From the NCBI GenBank assembly GCA_964017235.1, contig OZ024927.1:20851160-20915159 (forward strand): a DNA stretch of 64,000 bases, written 5' to 3'. The position numbers were made by a program, and so were the translations under genes. This stretch comes from Sabellastarte sp. h YS-2021 (Eukaryota; Annelida; Polychaeta; Sabellida; Sabellidae). Shown in pieces: positions 1 to 9,615 of this stretch (position 1 is its first letter; the number at the start of each line of letters is the position of its first letter). The notes beneath the pieces were generated by a model. It saw nothing but the letters and a program-made list of their open reading frames with translations. It was not told the DNA's origin and searched no databases.

Positions 1-61
1 ATATAGGTGTATTGTTTGCAAATACACAAACACCATTATATACTTAAAATAAGAATCTTAA

Positions 62-420
62 ATATTAATTTAAATATTAAGTTAAATTTTTATTAGTTTA
101 TACATCTTACCTGAAGGACAATTGGCTATGTTGCCTTGCAAGCCACATACATACATAGCTATAGTACATAGATGCGTAGTATAGACTGGTTCCCGATGAA
201 AATATTTCATTTGAAATATTCGGGTTGGTCGTCTGATGTTAGCTCACGCCAACATACAGCAATAGTGAGGATAAGGTAAGTATTTAACTTACAAAAAGTT
301 AAATTACAACAAAATTTTTACAATTTGTATGATATCCAAAGACAATCTCAGCTAAAAAAAATAGCCAGCCTCGGCAGGCAAGAACCCCAACCTGCAGGTA
401 CAGCTAAATGGCCAGCACAT
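62..420 (-). mobile_element. DIRS-0: decayed 3' end of an old DIRS-like element
   Basis: Bases 62-132 resemble the outer terminus of DIRS-a and DIRS-d: an AT-rich segment, then CATCTTACC and a GGACAATTG-like block. Bases 272-350 resemble the internal complementary region of the same family (GGTAAG followed by an AT-rich join), and 350-420 resembles the noncoding stretch beyond it. No coding sequence remains. The match was made by eye and is divergent, so this is a tentative relic. A plausible exon ending at the GTAAG near 112 was discarded because it falls in this relic. Confidence 0.4.
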
Positions 421-1169
421 TGAGATTTGGGAAAATCTTAGGAACAACTTCTGTTGTAAGAAGTATAGAGAACCCACGAGATGTTCCATAAAAGATTCAC
501 AGGCCATGATTTCTTACAAGTAGTTTCATATTTTGAAGCCAAAGAAACAAATATAAAGGAGATATAAGGCATTTTTGATATGACAACCCTCCTAGTTGGC
601 ATTAAAGATGTGATATGGGGGCCATTTTGTTTCCAAAACAAGGACACAATTACTCTTAGGCAAGCTTTCCTATCCATTTGCATTTTGTGCAAATCTGATG
701 AAGATAGCTGCAATATTTTAGGTTACAGAAAACATTAAAGATTTTAGGACAAACTTTTTAAGACCCAAAAATTTTAAAAGTGTTGCCATGGCAACAGTTG
801 CCGCTGGATATCCCCCAAAACCTCATCAGATGTAGATCCTCTTGGGGTCAACATCCCCTGAAAATTTGGTGAAAATCCGTGCAGGGGTTTACACTGAGGT
901 ACACCCACATGCTTTATGCCCGCCGCCACCACCGCCGCCGCCTGGATGGCGCAGGGGATGACTAACAGTAGTTAACAGTAGTAACAGAATTTTGAGGGCA
1001 AGCCTTGTGCAATAATGGATGTGTCAGGCCCACAATCATCGATGAAGGTGCATTCCTACATCCCATGACCCTATCAAAATTCCATTGTTGTGCTATTGTG
1101 TTATTTGTCTAGAAATTACCAGAATATAGAGTATGTACTATAAAAATCTGATGATTGCATCAGACTTAC
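421..1169. other. Noncoding stretch with a dispersed repeat
   Basis: No coding exon is seen. Bases 775-960 look like a dispersed repeat: GTTGCCATGGCAAC near 782, then a segment ending in a short CCG/CCA-rich run near 928-950. Similar GTTGCCATGGCAA text recurs near 20370. Confidence 0.4.
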
Positions 1170-1246
1170 CCAATTCAGTGTCCTCAATATCCTCAGGTAC
1201 TAAATCTTCACCTTCTATTGGATGGACTTTGGTGTGAGAGTGATAG
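1170..1246 (-). CDS. Candidate 3' exon of the host membrane-protein gene
   Basis: A segment of 77 nt is bordered on the minus strand by a good acceptor (pyrimidines then CAG) and a strong donor (GTAAGT). One frame is open through it and gives an acidic tail-like peptide rich in Asp and Glu (GEDLVPEDIEDTELG), plausible for the cytoplasmic tail. That frame needs an entering phase of 2. Neither the 17305-17531 exon nor the candidate exon at 1518-1681 supplies this phase directly, so either another small exon exists, or a different donor is used, or the tail is broken. In the other two frames a stop follows within 13 codons. Confidence 0.45.
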
Positions 1247-1517
1247 CTGAAAGAAGTGAGTTAATTAATGAAAATCAGTAGTTATGGCAAGCTTGGTGAC
1301 CTTAAAACTGGTTCCATTAAAACCTAGGTTCTAAAGTGATTAAGTGCTATAAATGTTTCATTTTCATCTGATAAAATTACTCAGTCGATTTAGTCTATTT
1401 TTAAAAACTTGGTCATAATTATTGTGGTTGATAGACTTAACCTTTTTCTCTGCAATGTTTGATGCTTTTCATTGACTGTAACAAGTAAAATGTGTCTGAC
1501 AGTTTGCAAGATCCCAC

Positions 1518-1681
1518 CTGTGGGGTGAGGGTATTTATTGTTGATATATTTTGTGTGACTTCACTGCTCAGATGCTTTTCAGATAATATCCGTTCTTGTT
1601 GGAATTTGGACTTCCTGTATGTGGACATTAGTGCCTTGGAGGATGTTCTCATTAATAATAAATTAAGTACAGCAATATAAA
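1518..1681 (-). CDS. Candidate tail exon of the host gene, next to a transposon end
   Basis: Open for 54 codons in the phase that continues the 17305-17531 exon (entering phase 1, leaving phase 0 at CAG followed by GTGGGA). The predicted peptide is hydrophilic and Ser/Lys/Glu-rich, like a cytoplasmic tail. Its acceptor AG lies only two or three bases from the terminus of DIRS-a, so the pyrimidine tract of this acceptor would be supplied by the transposon. Phase to the next candidate exon (1170-1246) does not fit. The exon may be real, cryptic or lost. Confidence 0.35.
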
Positions 1682-1683
1682 CT

Positions 1684-1902
1684 GGAAAATTTAATAAGTA
1701 AATTAAATTTTTATAAGTTAATACCTTACCTAGTGGACAGATGCAATTGTCCGGCGCCCTGCCGGTCTCGCCAAACGTTAGAAAAAAACGTCCTGAGCTG
1801 GGCTCTGGCCGGGACCGGTACTGTTCATTCGCCAGGTGGCCGTGTAGCCTACCTGCCGGTATACTGCGCATGCTCGTGCATGCGCTCTTCCTCTTTTTGT
1901 TG
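1684..1902. repeat. DIRS-a left inverted terminal repeat
   Basis: Reverse-complementary to 13947-14139, including the blocks GCCAGGTGGCC and CTGAGCTGGGC and the CTTACCTAGTGGAC end motif. The outermost AT-rich bases differ between the two ends, as in DIRS elements, where the ICR carries both. Confidence 0.85.
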
Positions 1903-1923
1903 CCTAGCCTAGAATGTCCCCTT

Positions 1924-3440
1924 TTATATGGCCTTTCCAATACTCCTGGACCCACTTTGGATTATGGCAGACCAGGGGTAAAGATAGTGGAAGGTTTTTT
2001 TTTTTTTTGAAAACCATCTACAGACTACACAATATGTACAATAAGAGTGCTGGAAAATTGGTTTACTTGCTCTCATGGATCTGTGGGCTGCCACTACGGG
2101 ACCCAAATGATACAGCTCAGAATCTGCCCAAGCCAAGTCCTTTAGATAGAACTGGGTAAAGGTGTTGTGGGCTTTCCAATGACAGGCTGAGAGGATCTGG
2201 TCCAGTGAAACCCCTCCCTGAAAGGCCTGAGAAGCTGCAAAGGCCTGAACATCATGGGCTCTAATCTGATGTAAATTCTGGGCCGTTTGGTCTGAGAGCT
2301 GATAACACAACAGCACTGTTTGTTTAATCCAGGAAGAGATAGTGGCAGGGACAATGTCCTTTTGAAAACCCTTCCTGAAAGACACGAACACCAAGTCTTT
2401 TCCTTTTCGGAGGTCCTTGGTCCTGTCTAGGTAATATCGTAAGGCCCTTACTGGACAAAGTGACTTGTCTTCTGACAGGGACTTGTCCAGAGTAGAGAGT
2501 AGGGGGCCAAAGCTGGGATGACTACCGGAGCCACAGAGGCCGGGCCATCCCTAGCTAGTTGATTTTTGGAGAGAAAACTGGGTGAAGGGTAAAGTGAGAC
2601 CTGACTCCAGTTTTCTTGGTGCCTGATATTTTTGTATAGCCAGGCATGGATTTCACTTCTTCTTTTGCCTGAGCCCAGGGCTAGAAGAAAGACTGTTTTA
2701 AAAGTCAAATGCTTGAGAGAGGCCTTTCGCAAAGGTTCAAAGGGAGCCTTAGTTAGCTGGTGGAGTACCAGCGAGAGGTTCCAAGAGGGCACACCCCGTC
2801 TTCCTTTAGGTTTATCTCTATGAAAGCTATCTAGAAGACGAGTTAGGTTTTCATCCTTTCTAATGTTCAACTTATCATTGCCCACCATGTCTGCAATGGC
2901 CGTCCTATAGCCTTCAATGGTACTGGGTTGCAGATTCCTCTCTTTGAAAAGATGCAGGAGGAAATCCGCAATTTGGTTCACAGAGGGCGACCTGAAGTCC
3001 ACCTCGTGTGACTCATACCATTTAACAAAAATGGCCCACTTTGACTTGTACACGGCTCTCGTTGAGCCTCTCTGAGGAGCCTCAATTCTTTCTGCCACTT
3101 CATCAGAGAACCTTTGTTTCTGGATGGCAGAGATTCTAGGAGCCAAGCATGCAGATTCAGATTGCTGAGGTTCCTGTGAACTAGTCCGTTGAACGGTTGA
3201 GTCACCAGGTCCTTTACCAGTGGGAGACTGAAGGGAATCTGAACCGACAAATTCACCAGGTCCCAAAACCAGGGCATGTTTGGCCACCCTGGGGCAATGA
3301 GAATCATCCTGCGACAGCCCTGATCCATCATCTTGGAGATCACCTGGGGAATCAGGGAGACTGGCGGAAAGGTGTACACGTCCATATTCTCCCATGGTAG
3401 ACTGAGGGCGTCTACTGATCCAGCACCGCTGATACAAACT
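1924..3440 (-). pseudogene. DIRS-a tyrosine recombinase, frameshifted, catalytic Arg lost
   Basis: The YR ran from about 3430 downwards. The first part (to about 2450) covers the SAM-like N-terminal domain and the first catalytic motif GSGKRRSE. A frameshift near 2480 moves the rest into another frame (from 2394), which holds SSWIKQT, the HxxR box, ACHWKAHNTF and FYLKDL. The HxxR box reads HDVQAFAAS; every other element here has HDVR or HDIR. The second catalytic Arg is therefore replaced by Gln. The 5' part is cut off by the insertion of DIRS-b at 3441. This is a dead recombinase. Confidence 0.88.
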
Positions 3441-3628
3441 TGAAAATTTTAATTACTTAAATGTAGCTTTTATAAGCTACAAGCTTACCATGTGGGACTC
3501 AATGCTGTACTCGGATGGCCACAAGGCATCATGGCCAACGTCTAAGAAAAATAGACATTTATAGTTGGCCGTAGCCTCTCGTTGTCATCACGTGATATCT
3601 TCTGACCAATCGCCCTACTTTCTCGTTG
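3441..3628. repeat. DIRS-b left inverted terminal repeat
   Basis: Reverse-complementary to 9616-9762 through CATGTGGGACTCAATGCTG, the GGCCACAAGGCATCATGGCC block and TATCACGTGATAT-like sequence. The outermost 40 bases differ from the right end. Confidence 0.87.
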
Positions 3629-3654
3629 AAATTTCCTAAAACCTACCCCTCAGC

Positions 3655-3748
3655 TGGTAAACTTGTAGCTTATAAAAGCTACATTTAAGTAATTAAAATT
3701 CTCAATTTTATTACGCTACAATAGCTTACCATGTGGGACTCAATGCTG
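3655..3748. repeat. DIRS-b internal complementary region (ICR)
   Basis: The left half is the reverse complement of the left terminus (GTAGCTTATAAAAGCTAC and following). The right half is the reverse complement of the right terminus (TTTTATTACGCTACAATAGC and following). Together they equal the two ends joined, the DIRS hallmark thought to template circle formation. The left half is shorter than in DIRS-c, where the ATGTGGGACTC block is present on both sides. Confidence 0.85.
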
Positions 3749-4222
3749 AATCCAACCGCCCGGTGGCAGGGTTACAGCTGAGACTGGAAGGAATGTCAAT
3801 TTTTCTTAGATTTGAAGTACTATATATATATTAGAATAGTGTTAGAAATACCAGTCTGAGTCCCATTTACAGTGCTCCAATCCCGAAGACTGGGCCTGTA
3901 AGGAGCCAAAAACCTATATAGAATGGAAGACAGTGCTAAAACTGTCAAGATGTTTTGATTGTGGGATGGAAGTGCAGCAGTGCTCACTTAGAGGTCTAAG
4001 GGTCCCTAGGGGCCCATCACGAGTGACATACCAGCCCAATGGTTTGAATTCTCATAAAATTTTTGCCACCTGAATATGAGATTAATGACAACTTAATAAG
4101 TCCTTAATACAAATTACTTTGATAAACTAAAAACAAAAATGACCTTACCCGTAACATCTTGAAGGTAAAAGAATACCTAGATCCTGGGAGAGACTCCTGA
4201 AGACTTGGTTGTAGCGGATGTG

Positions 4223-4243
4223 CCCCCCCCCCCCCCCCCCCCC
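4223..4243. repeat. 21-base C run (G run on the element's sense strand)
   Basis: An uninterrupted run of 21 C lies just 3' of the YR stop of DIRS-b. Shorter runs sit at the same place in DIRS-d (22660-22670), DIRS-e (31046-31056) and DIRS-g (63251-63260), so it belongs to the elements. Confidence 0.9.
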
Positions 4244-4294
4244 TTGTTTTTCTTTCTGAGGACAACTGGTCTGAGGGGAAGGATCTAGGACTTG

Positions 4295-5527
4295 TTATGC
4301 CGCCACTACGGGTCCCAGATACATATTGTTGTCGTTGTCTGACCAAGTAAGGTCTTTTAGGTAAAAATTTGTAAATGTGTTGTGAGCTTTCCAGTGACAG
4401 GCTTGCATGATTTGGTCCACCCATACCCCACCGTAAAAGGCCTTAGAGGCCGCGAAGGCCCGGATGTCATGCGCTTTAACTTGGACCAAGTCCAAGGCTT
4501 GTTGGTCTGCTTGTTTATAACAAAGTAGGATGGTTTGTTTCAACCATGAAGAGAGAGTAGCGGGTCTGATGTCTGAGGTATGTCCTTTCTTGAAGGAGAT
4601 GAAAAGGAGGGAACGAGACCCTCTCAGGTCTTTGGTTCGATCCAAATAGTACCTCGGGGCCCGCACCAGACACAGGGTCCTGTCTTCTTTGAATTGTCTA
4701 TCTACAATGGTAGTCAAAGCAGGAATAGTCACCGGAGACACACTTTGAGAACCTTCTCTTGCTAGTTGGTTTTTGGCTATGAAATCAGAAGAAGGGAACA
4801 AGGCGACCTTTTCCCATTGGCCTAGATTAGATACTTTGTTTGCAACCCAGGTATGGATTTCGCTGCGGCGTTTGCCCGAGGCCAAAGCTAGCAAGAAAGC
4901 AGTTTTGAGGGTAAGATGTTTGAGGTATGTGTCTTTCATAGGCTCAAAAGGTGCTTTTGTGAGCTCATTGAGAACAACAGAAAGGTTCCATTTAGGAAGG
5001 TTTCTGGAACTTTTTGGACGATCCCTGTGGAAACTGGAGAGTAACCTATGAAGGTCTGCATTGTGTGCAATATGGTGGGCCGCTGGGCCCAAAGTGTCAA
5101 CGATTGCAGTCCTGTAACCATCAATGGTCGAGGGGCGCCTGTTTAGGTCTTGGTACAGGTACATGAAAAAATCTGAGATTTGTTTCACAGATGGAGTGGA
5201 GAAATCCACCGAATTTTCTCTGCACCATTTTTCAAATAGGGCCCACTTTGACTTGTAGATGGTCCTTGTTGATGACCGCTGAGGAGCAGCAATTCTCTCT
5301 GCCACCTCCACAGAGAAGCCTTGTTCTTGGAGTTGTCCGCTCCTAGACACCAGGCGTGGAGGTTGAGCTGTTGTGGGTTGTTGTGGAACACATACTTGTG
5401 GGACTGTTTGAGTAGGGTCATTGACACTGGGAATTGTAGTGGGATCTCTGTTGAGAGCTGCACTAGGTCCCAAAACCAGGGCATCCCTGGCCAGCCTGGG
5501 GCTATTACGATGATCAGGCAATGGCAT
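4295..5527 (-). CDS. DIRS-b tyrosine recombinase (integrase), intact
   Basis: This 410-residue protein would integrate the circular DNA form of the element. The N-terminal core-binding-like segment covers about residues 70-185 (IYKSKWALF, STIDGYRTAI, LLSSFHRDR). The catalytic domain carries the first Arg in SGKRRSE (about 220-221), the HxxR box HDIRAF (353-356), CHW (377-379) and the Tyr nucleophile in NFYLKDL (389). The frame is open far upstream, but that part is antiparallel-free overlap with RT-RH. Met at 5527 is chosen because it precedes the conserved part. It overlaps the last 114 codons of RT-RH in another frame, as is usual for DIRS. Nothing in it looks broken. Confidence 0.88.
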   Translation of the reverse strand: MPLPDHRNSPRLARDALVLGPSAALNRDPTTIPSVNDPTQTVPQVCVPQQPTTAQPPRLVSRSGQLQEQGFSVEVAERIAAPQRSSTRTIYKSKWALFEKWCRENSVDFSTPSVKQISDFFMYLYQDLNRRPSTIDGYRTAIVDTLGPAAHHIAHNADLHRLLSSFHRDRPKSSRNLPKWNLSVVLNELTKAPFEPMKDTYLKHLTLKTAFLLALASGKRRSEIHTWVANKVSNLGQWEKVALFPSSDFIAKNQLAREGSQSVSPVTIPALTTIVDRQFKEDRTLCLVRAPRYYLDRTKDLRGSRSLLFISFKKGHTSDIRPATLSSWLKQTILLCYKQADQQALDLVQVKAHDIRAFAASKAFYGGVWVDQIMQACHWKAHNTFTNFYLKDLTWSDNDNNMYLGPVVAA

Positions 5528-7494
5528 TGCTTGATCTTTTGGATCACCTTGTGAAGGAGAGCCGTAGGAGGGTAAGCATAGGCAGTGAGACTCGTCCAGT
5601 TTATGTTCAGAGCATCTAAGTCCCAAGCCTTTGGGTCTGGGACAAGAGATACGTACATTGGAAGTTTGTGGTTCAGATGAGTGGCAAATAAGTCTACATG
5701 AGGTGTGAACCACTTTTGGCAGATCTGTTTGAACACCTGCGGATGCAGAGACCATTCTGTTGACTGCACCTGGTTGGACCTGGACAGAAGGTCGGCCATC
5801 ACATTCAGGCACCCTGGAATGTGCCTGGCTTTCAATGTTATGTGATAGTGATGGCACCAGGTCATAATCTTCCACAGGAGAGCACACATCTCTGCTGAAT
5901 GAGTTCCTCCTTGTTTGTTGATGTAGGCTACCACTGTTGAGTTGTCCGTAGCAACTAGCACTGTTTGGTTCTGGCACTGGTCCTTGAAGTCTCGAAGGGC
6001 CAGGGAGACCGCCTTCAATTCTAGGACATTTATGTGTAGCCTTTTTTCCCGATCTGACCACAGACCCTTTGTAGAATTTTGATCTAAGTGAGCACCCCAA
6101 CCTTCGTTTGAGGCGTCGGTAAAGAGTTGAATACTGTGGTCCTTGGGATGAAGGTCTGCACCTTTCATCACGTTTGAGGGATTTTGCCACCAGTCTAGGT
6201 GGGCTGCAATGGCTTCTGTCCAAGGAAGGAGGCTGTCCAGTGACTGAGGATATCTCCAGTGCTCCTTGAGATGAAACTGAAAGGGTCTCATGTGAAGGCG
6301 TCCCTCCGGGACCATTTTCTTTGTTGCGGCAAGCAACCCAATTAGAGACATCAAACATCTTGCAGTCAAAACATGTTTTGACTTGACTCTTAGGATCAAA
6401 TCCTGGAGTTTGAGCCATCTCTCTTGAGTGGGTTTTACAAGGGCTGAATATAGATGGCATTCGTAGCCCAAGAACGAAAACACCTGAGTAGGTTTCAGTT
6501 CTGATTTTTCCTGGTTGATTATCCAACCCAAGGATTGGGTTAGGTCTACCACTGCCTGTGTGTCCCTTTGAGATTCCTCCTGAGACTGGGACCTGATCAG
6601 CCAGTCGTCCAGGTATTGGTGAACTCTGAGTCCTCTGGAGAGGGCCATTAGTTTCACTTCCTTTACGATCATTGTAAAGACCTGGGGGGCTGTGGCTAGT
6701 CCGAATGGGAGGGAGGTGAACTGGAACACCTGAGACTTGTAGCAAAACCTTAGGTATTTCCTTGAGCTTGGATGGATGGGGATGTGTAGGTAAGCGTCCG
6801 ACAGATCTATCGACGATACCCACTCCCCTGGCATCAGGGAGGTCCTGATGGACTCTGGAGTTTCCATTTTGAACTTTTCTACGAGTAGAAAAGTGTTGAG
6901 CCTGCTTAGGTCTATGACTGGCCTCCACCTTTGGTGAGGCTTGGGTACTAGGAACAGGCTACTGTAAAACCCGAGAGATTTTACATTTTCCACCCTTTCG
7001 ATTGCGTTCTTTGACAGAAGAGACTGGATACAAGAGGCCAGGGCTTGGTCTTTTTGATGGGCCTTGTACTCTGACAGGATCAGAGGAAATCTGACCAAAT
7101 TTGGCTTTGAAAGGAATGGCAGTACATAGCCATTGGTGATAATGTTTAACACGTTTGGAGAACATTTGTTTGTTTGCCTGTCTCTCCTGAAAGAACGGAG
7201 GCGACCTTCTACTGGTGGACTGAGTGAGGCTTTGGGGGAGTCATTGGGAAGAGGGGTTTCCACGCCCTCTTTCCCTATTATGCGGTCGAAAACGACCCCT
7301 GGAGCCTCTGAAGTTCGGTTTCCCCCTTCCTGAGGAAAACAATTGGTTACTGCTTTGTGAGGAGTTGCCCCCATAGGGGCGTTTCCTGTAGGAGCCTCTT
7401 CTCTTGCTGTGGGGACCACGAAAGGGCTTATTTTGATAGGGTGCGAAACCCCGAGAGTCTTTAGAGGTGCCTTTTTTGAGGAGGAAGTCTTCAC
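5185..7494 (-). CDS. DIRS-b reverse transcriptase-RNase H, intact
   Basis: An open frame of 769 codons. RT motifs are present: FLVPKPHQRWRPVIDLSRLN (about 181-200), SIDLSDAY with the first catalytic Asp (230-234), SLPFGLATAP (261-270) and the YLDD box (294-297). RNase H follows with FTDASNEGWGAH (Asp 460), LELKAV (Glu 492), ATDNSTV (Asp 517) and RHIPGCLNVMADLLSR (Asp about 568). The last 110 residues (IAPGWPGMPWFWDLV onward) are shared by all elements here and overlap YR. The first 85 codons overlap gag: the gag stop TGA lies in CAATGAC and RT is read at +1, so true translation probably starts by recoding or internal initiation. Confidence 0.9.
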   Translation of the reverse strand: MKTSSSKKAPLKTLGVSHPIKISPFVVPTAREEAPTGNAPMGATPHKAVTNCFPQEGGNRTSEAPGVVFDRIIGKEGVETPLPNDSPKASLSPPVEGRLRSFRRDRQTNKCSPNVLNIITNGYVLPFLSKPNLVRFPLILSEYKAHQKDQALASCIQSLLSKNAIERVENVKSLGFYSSLFLVPKPHQRWRPVIDLSRLNTFLLVEKFKMETPESIRTSLMPGEWVSSIDLSDAYLHIPIHPSSRKYLRFCYKSQVFQFTSLPFGLATAPQVFTMIVKEVKLMALSRGLRVHQYLDDWLIRSQSQEESQRDTQAVVDLTQSLGWIINQEKSELKPTQVFSFLGYECHLYSALVKPTQERWLKLQDLILRVKSKHVLTARCLMSLIGLLAATKKMVPEGRLHMRPFQFHLKEHWRYPQSLDSLLPWTEAIAAHLDWWQNPSNVMKGADLHPKDHSIQLFTDASNEGWGAHLDQNSTKGLWSDREKRLHINVLELKAVSLALRDFKDQCQNQTVLVATDNSTVVAYINKQGGTHSAEMCALLWKIMTWCHHYHITLKARHIPGCLNVMADLLSRSNQVQSTEWSLHPQVFKQICQKWFTPHVDLFATHLNHKLPMYVSLVPDPKAWDLDALNINWTSLTAYAYPPTALLHKVIQKIKQCHCLIIVIAPGWPGMPWFWDLVQLSTEIPLQFPVSMTLLKQSHKYVFHNNPQQLNLHAWCLGADNSKNKASLWRWQRELLLLSGHQQGPSTSQSGPYLKNGAEKIRWISPLHL

Positions 7495-9389
7495 CTTCCT
7501 TCACAAGTTTAGGCTGGAACAAGGAAGGGTCCCAAAAGGATGAGTTCCTGAGTTCTTGGCGTCTCGTTTCCCCCAATTGAGGTTGTAAGAGGGTCATTTC
7601 AGCTTCGCGCCTAAGCAAGCCGGTATTAGCCATAGAATATAATTCCTTCTGGAGAATATGGGCTAGGGATTTGCTGAGGCATGTAAGGGCCCTGTGTTGG
7701 ATAAGAACTGTCTTATTCCAAAAATCCATGTATTCACAGACTTCCTCATATCCGCACTTTGCTGCTTTTTCAGGATTGGCACCTTTTTGAATGTGTATTA
7801 ATCTTCTTGACAGTTGACTTATGTTGAATGAATGTTGACACTTCTCAAGGGAAGCATTGCAAGAAGAAGAAGTTTTAGCAAAGGCAGCGGTGAAATTGAG
7901 GGTTGAGATATTTTGCCTAGCCTGATGCTCCAACTCCTTGAGAATTGGTAGGGGGACCTTGCCCATAGGGGCCCCAGAGGGTTTAGGAGTAATACAGATT
8001 TTGGCAAAATCTGTATTCAACTCCTGATATTTGTCCTGATAACAGGGCTGTCCCACCCTGTACCACTTAGAAGTGGATGGAGGAGGCTTGATGTATTTAC
8101 CCTCGGGTAAATTAGCAGCCTTAAAGTCATGTTGAAATTTATCAAAGGCGTCCTTGATAACTGAGCTAAGTGGAAGAATAGAGGAAGGACCTCTTGACGG
8201 CCTGAGCTTTTGACTTTCTGAGCTCTTGACGGCCTTTTTCATCGTCCAGACCCATGACTGAAGTTGAGGACCTAGGCATAGACTCCCTGGGGTCAGGGAG
8301 GGAAAGAATGCGCCTGAAGGTGTCGACCTCTTCAGTGTACTGTGAGGGAATGTCAGACAGAGCTACTTCCCTATAATAAGGGGGGTCTGGATCATGTTGA
8401 GGGAGGTCTTGATCAGAAACAGCCCCTGAGGGCTGAGCCCCAGAGGGCTTAGAAGACCTGTGTCTGGCTACAGGGGACTGATCTTCCCCTGAGGAAGATG
8501 ACACATATCTGGACCTTGATTTGTGTTTACTCTTATCAGAGTGCTTTTTAGGTTTGGTAGAAGGGATCCGAGGTTCATCGGATTCCTCATTAGATTGATC
8601 CGAGGCAGACCTGGATTCAATTTCATGCCTACTGCGAGAGTGGCTTTGCTTTTTGGGTTTGTCCGAGACCTTTTTCGGAGGTAGTTCAGATGTAGCAACG
8701 TACTGATCCGAGGTATCATCCTCGGTTTGAATGTTAGTTCTAGGTCTCGGAGGGGGTAGGTCCAGATTAACAGCAGTACTGGATGTACCAGGTTTGGAAG
8801 CAGGAAACGAGGTCTGATCCACCTCTGTTTGCCTTTTAGCAGTCAACTCCTCTCTGAGTGACTGAAAAGCTTCCAACATGGATGCCTGGAAGGAACCCAT
8901 TTGTTGCTGTAAATGAATATTTAAAGAATTTCCCAGGGATTTTTCAAGATTTGTTTCAATTTTTTGTTGCAAGGCAGTACCTGGGGTGGGTGGGACAGAT
9001 TTGGCTGGTGTTTTAAGTGATAAAGAACTGAAAGGAAGGGGCTGAGGATGGGGGGAGGTAAAAAGATTGTCAGCAGCACTCTCGAGGTCTGCATTTGAGC
9101 CATTGAAGGAATCCCCGTCGCCTTCGCCCAAGAGATCAAGTTCATCATCTTTTGTACTAGTTTCCGCCTTTTGTTTTTTAAGATAGCGTTTCCTGTGCTG
9201 AATTTTCTTCATCTGGTCATCTGTGAAAGATGCACAGATATCACAGGGCGTTTCAAAGGTGACACAGGGGTCATCACCCTTGCCAGCCTCCCTACAAGTA
9301 GGGCAATAGTTGTGTAAGTCGAAACTAAAACAAAAATGGCGGCATTTCTGAGCTCTCGGTTTGTCTTTATTCGTTTGGTGGATGGACAT
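7241..9389 (-). pseudogene. DIRS-b gag, one 19-bp frameshifting insertion
   Basis: Structural protein read from Met 9389. The N-terminus has a Cys/His motif (CRHF...HNYCPTC, GDDPC, PCDIC) shared with the gag of the other family. The middle is Ser/Lys/Arg-rich and disordered, followed by an alpha-helical stretch (from about 8170) and an Arg/Gly-rich tail. The frame from 9389 stops at 8166. The remainder reads in a second frame, 8242 to 7241. DIRS-c keeps the two parts in one frame; compared with it, DIRS-b has 19 extra bases near 8187-8226, a partial duplication of TGAGCTCTTGACGGCC-like text. Apart from that the protein is open, so the lesion may be recent. Confidence 0.82.
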
Positions 9390-9615
9390 TTTAAATGCAA
9401 TAAAAGACGTACAATGTAAAGGGCCTGAACCGAGGAAAACTCAAAACACGCGAAAATATGAAATATACTTATCCTGTCAAAATAAAAATTTTACAGAATG
9501 ATCTATGTTATATAATAAAAGAAATATCCAAAAAAGAACCTCCAACAATACGTAAAAGCTGAGAAATAAATGAAAATGTCTGTATATTTACAAACAGCTA
9601 CCAGTTCAACGTGGC

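Noticed and set aside
113-163. Terminal exon of the host gene ending in CAG followed by GTAAG
   Set aside because: The segment coincides with a decayed DIRS terminus whose CTTACC motif creates the apparent donor, and the acceptor is weak.
1684-1902. LTRs of a Gypsy or Copia element
   Set aside because: The end repeats are inverted, not direct; there is no protease or DDE integrase, and a YR is present.
4295-5527. Phage or plasmid integrase
   Set aside because: The recombinase is linked to gag, RT-RH, inverted repeats and an ICR, which is the DIRS arrangement; neighbours have introns.
7000-7243. Cys-rich readthrough extension in DIRS-b
   Set aside because: The gag stop there is followed by CTC-CCC, and the continuing frame lacks Cys clusters, so the readthrough arrangement is not present in this family.
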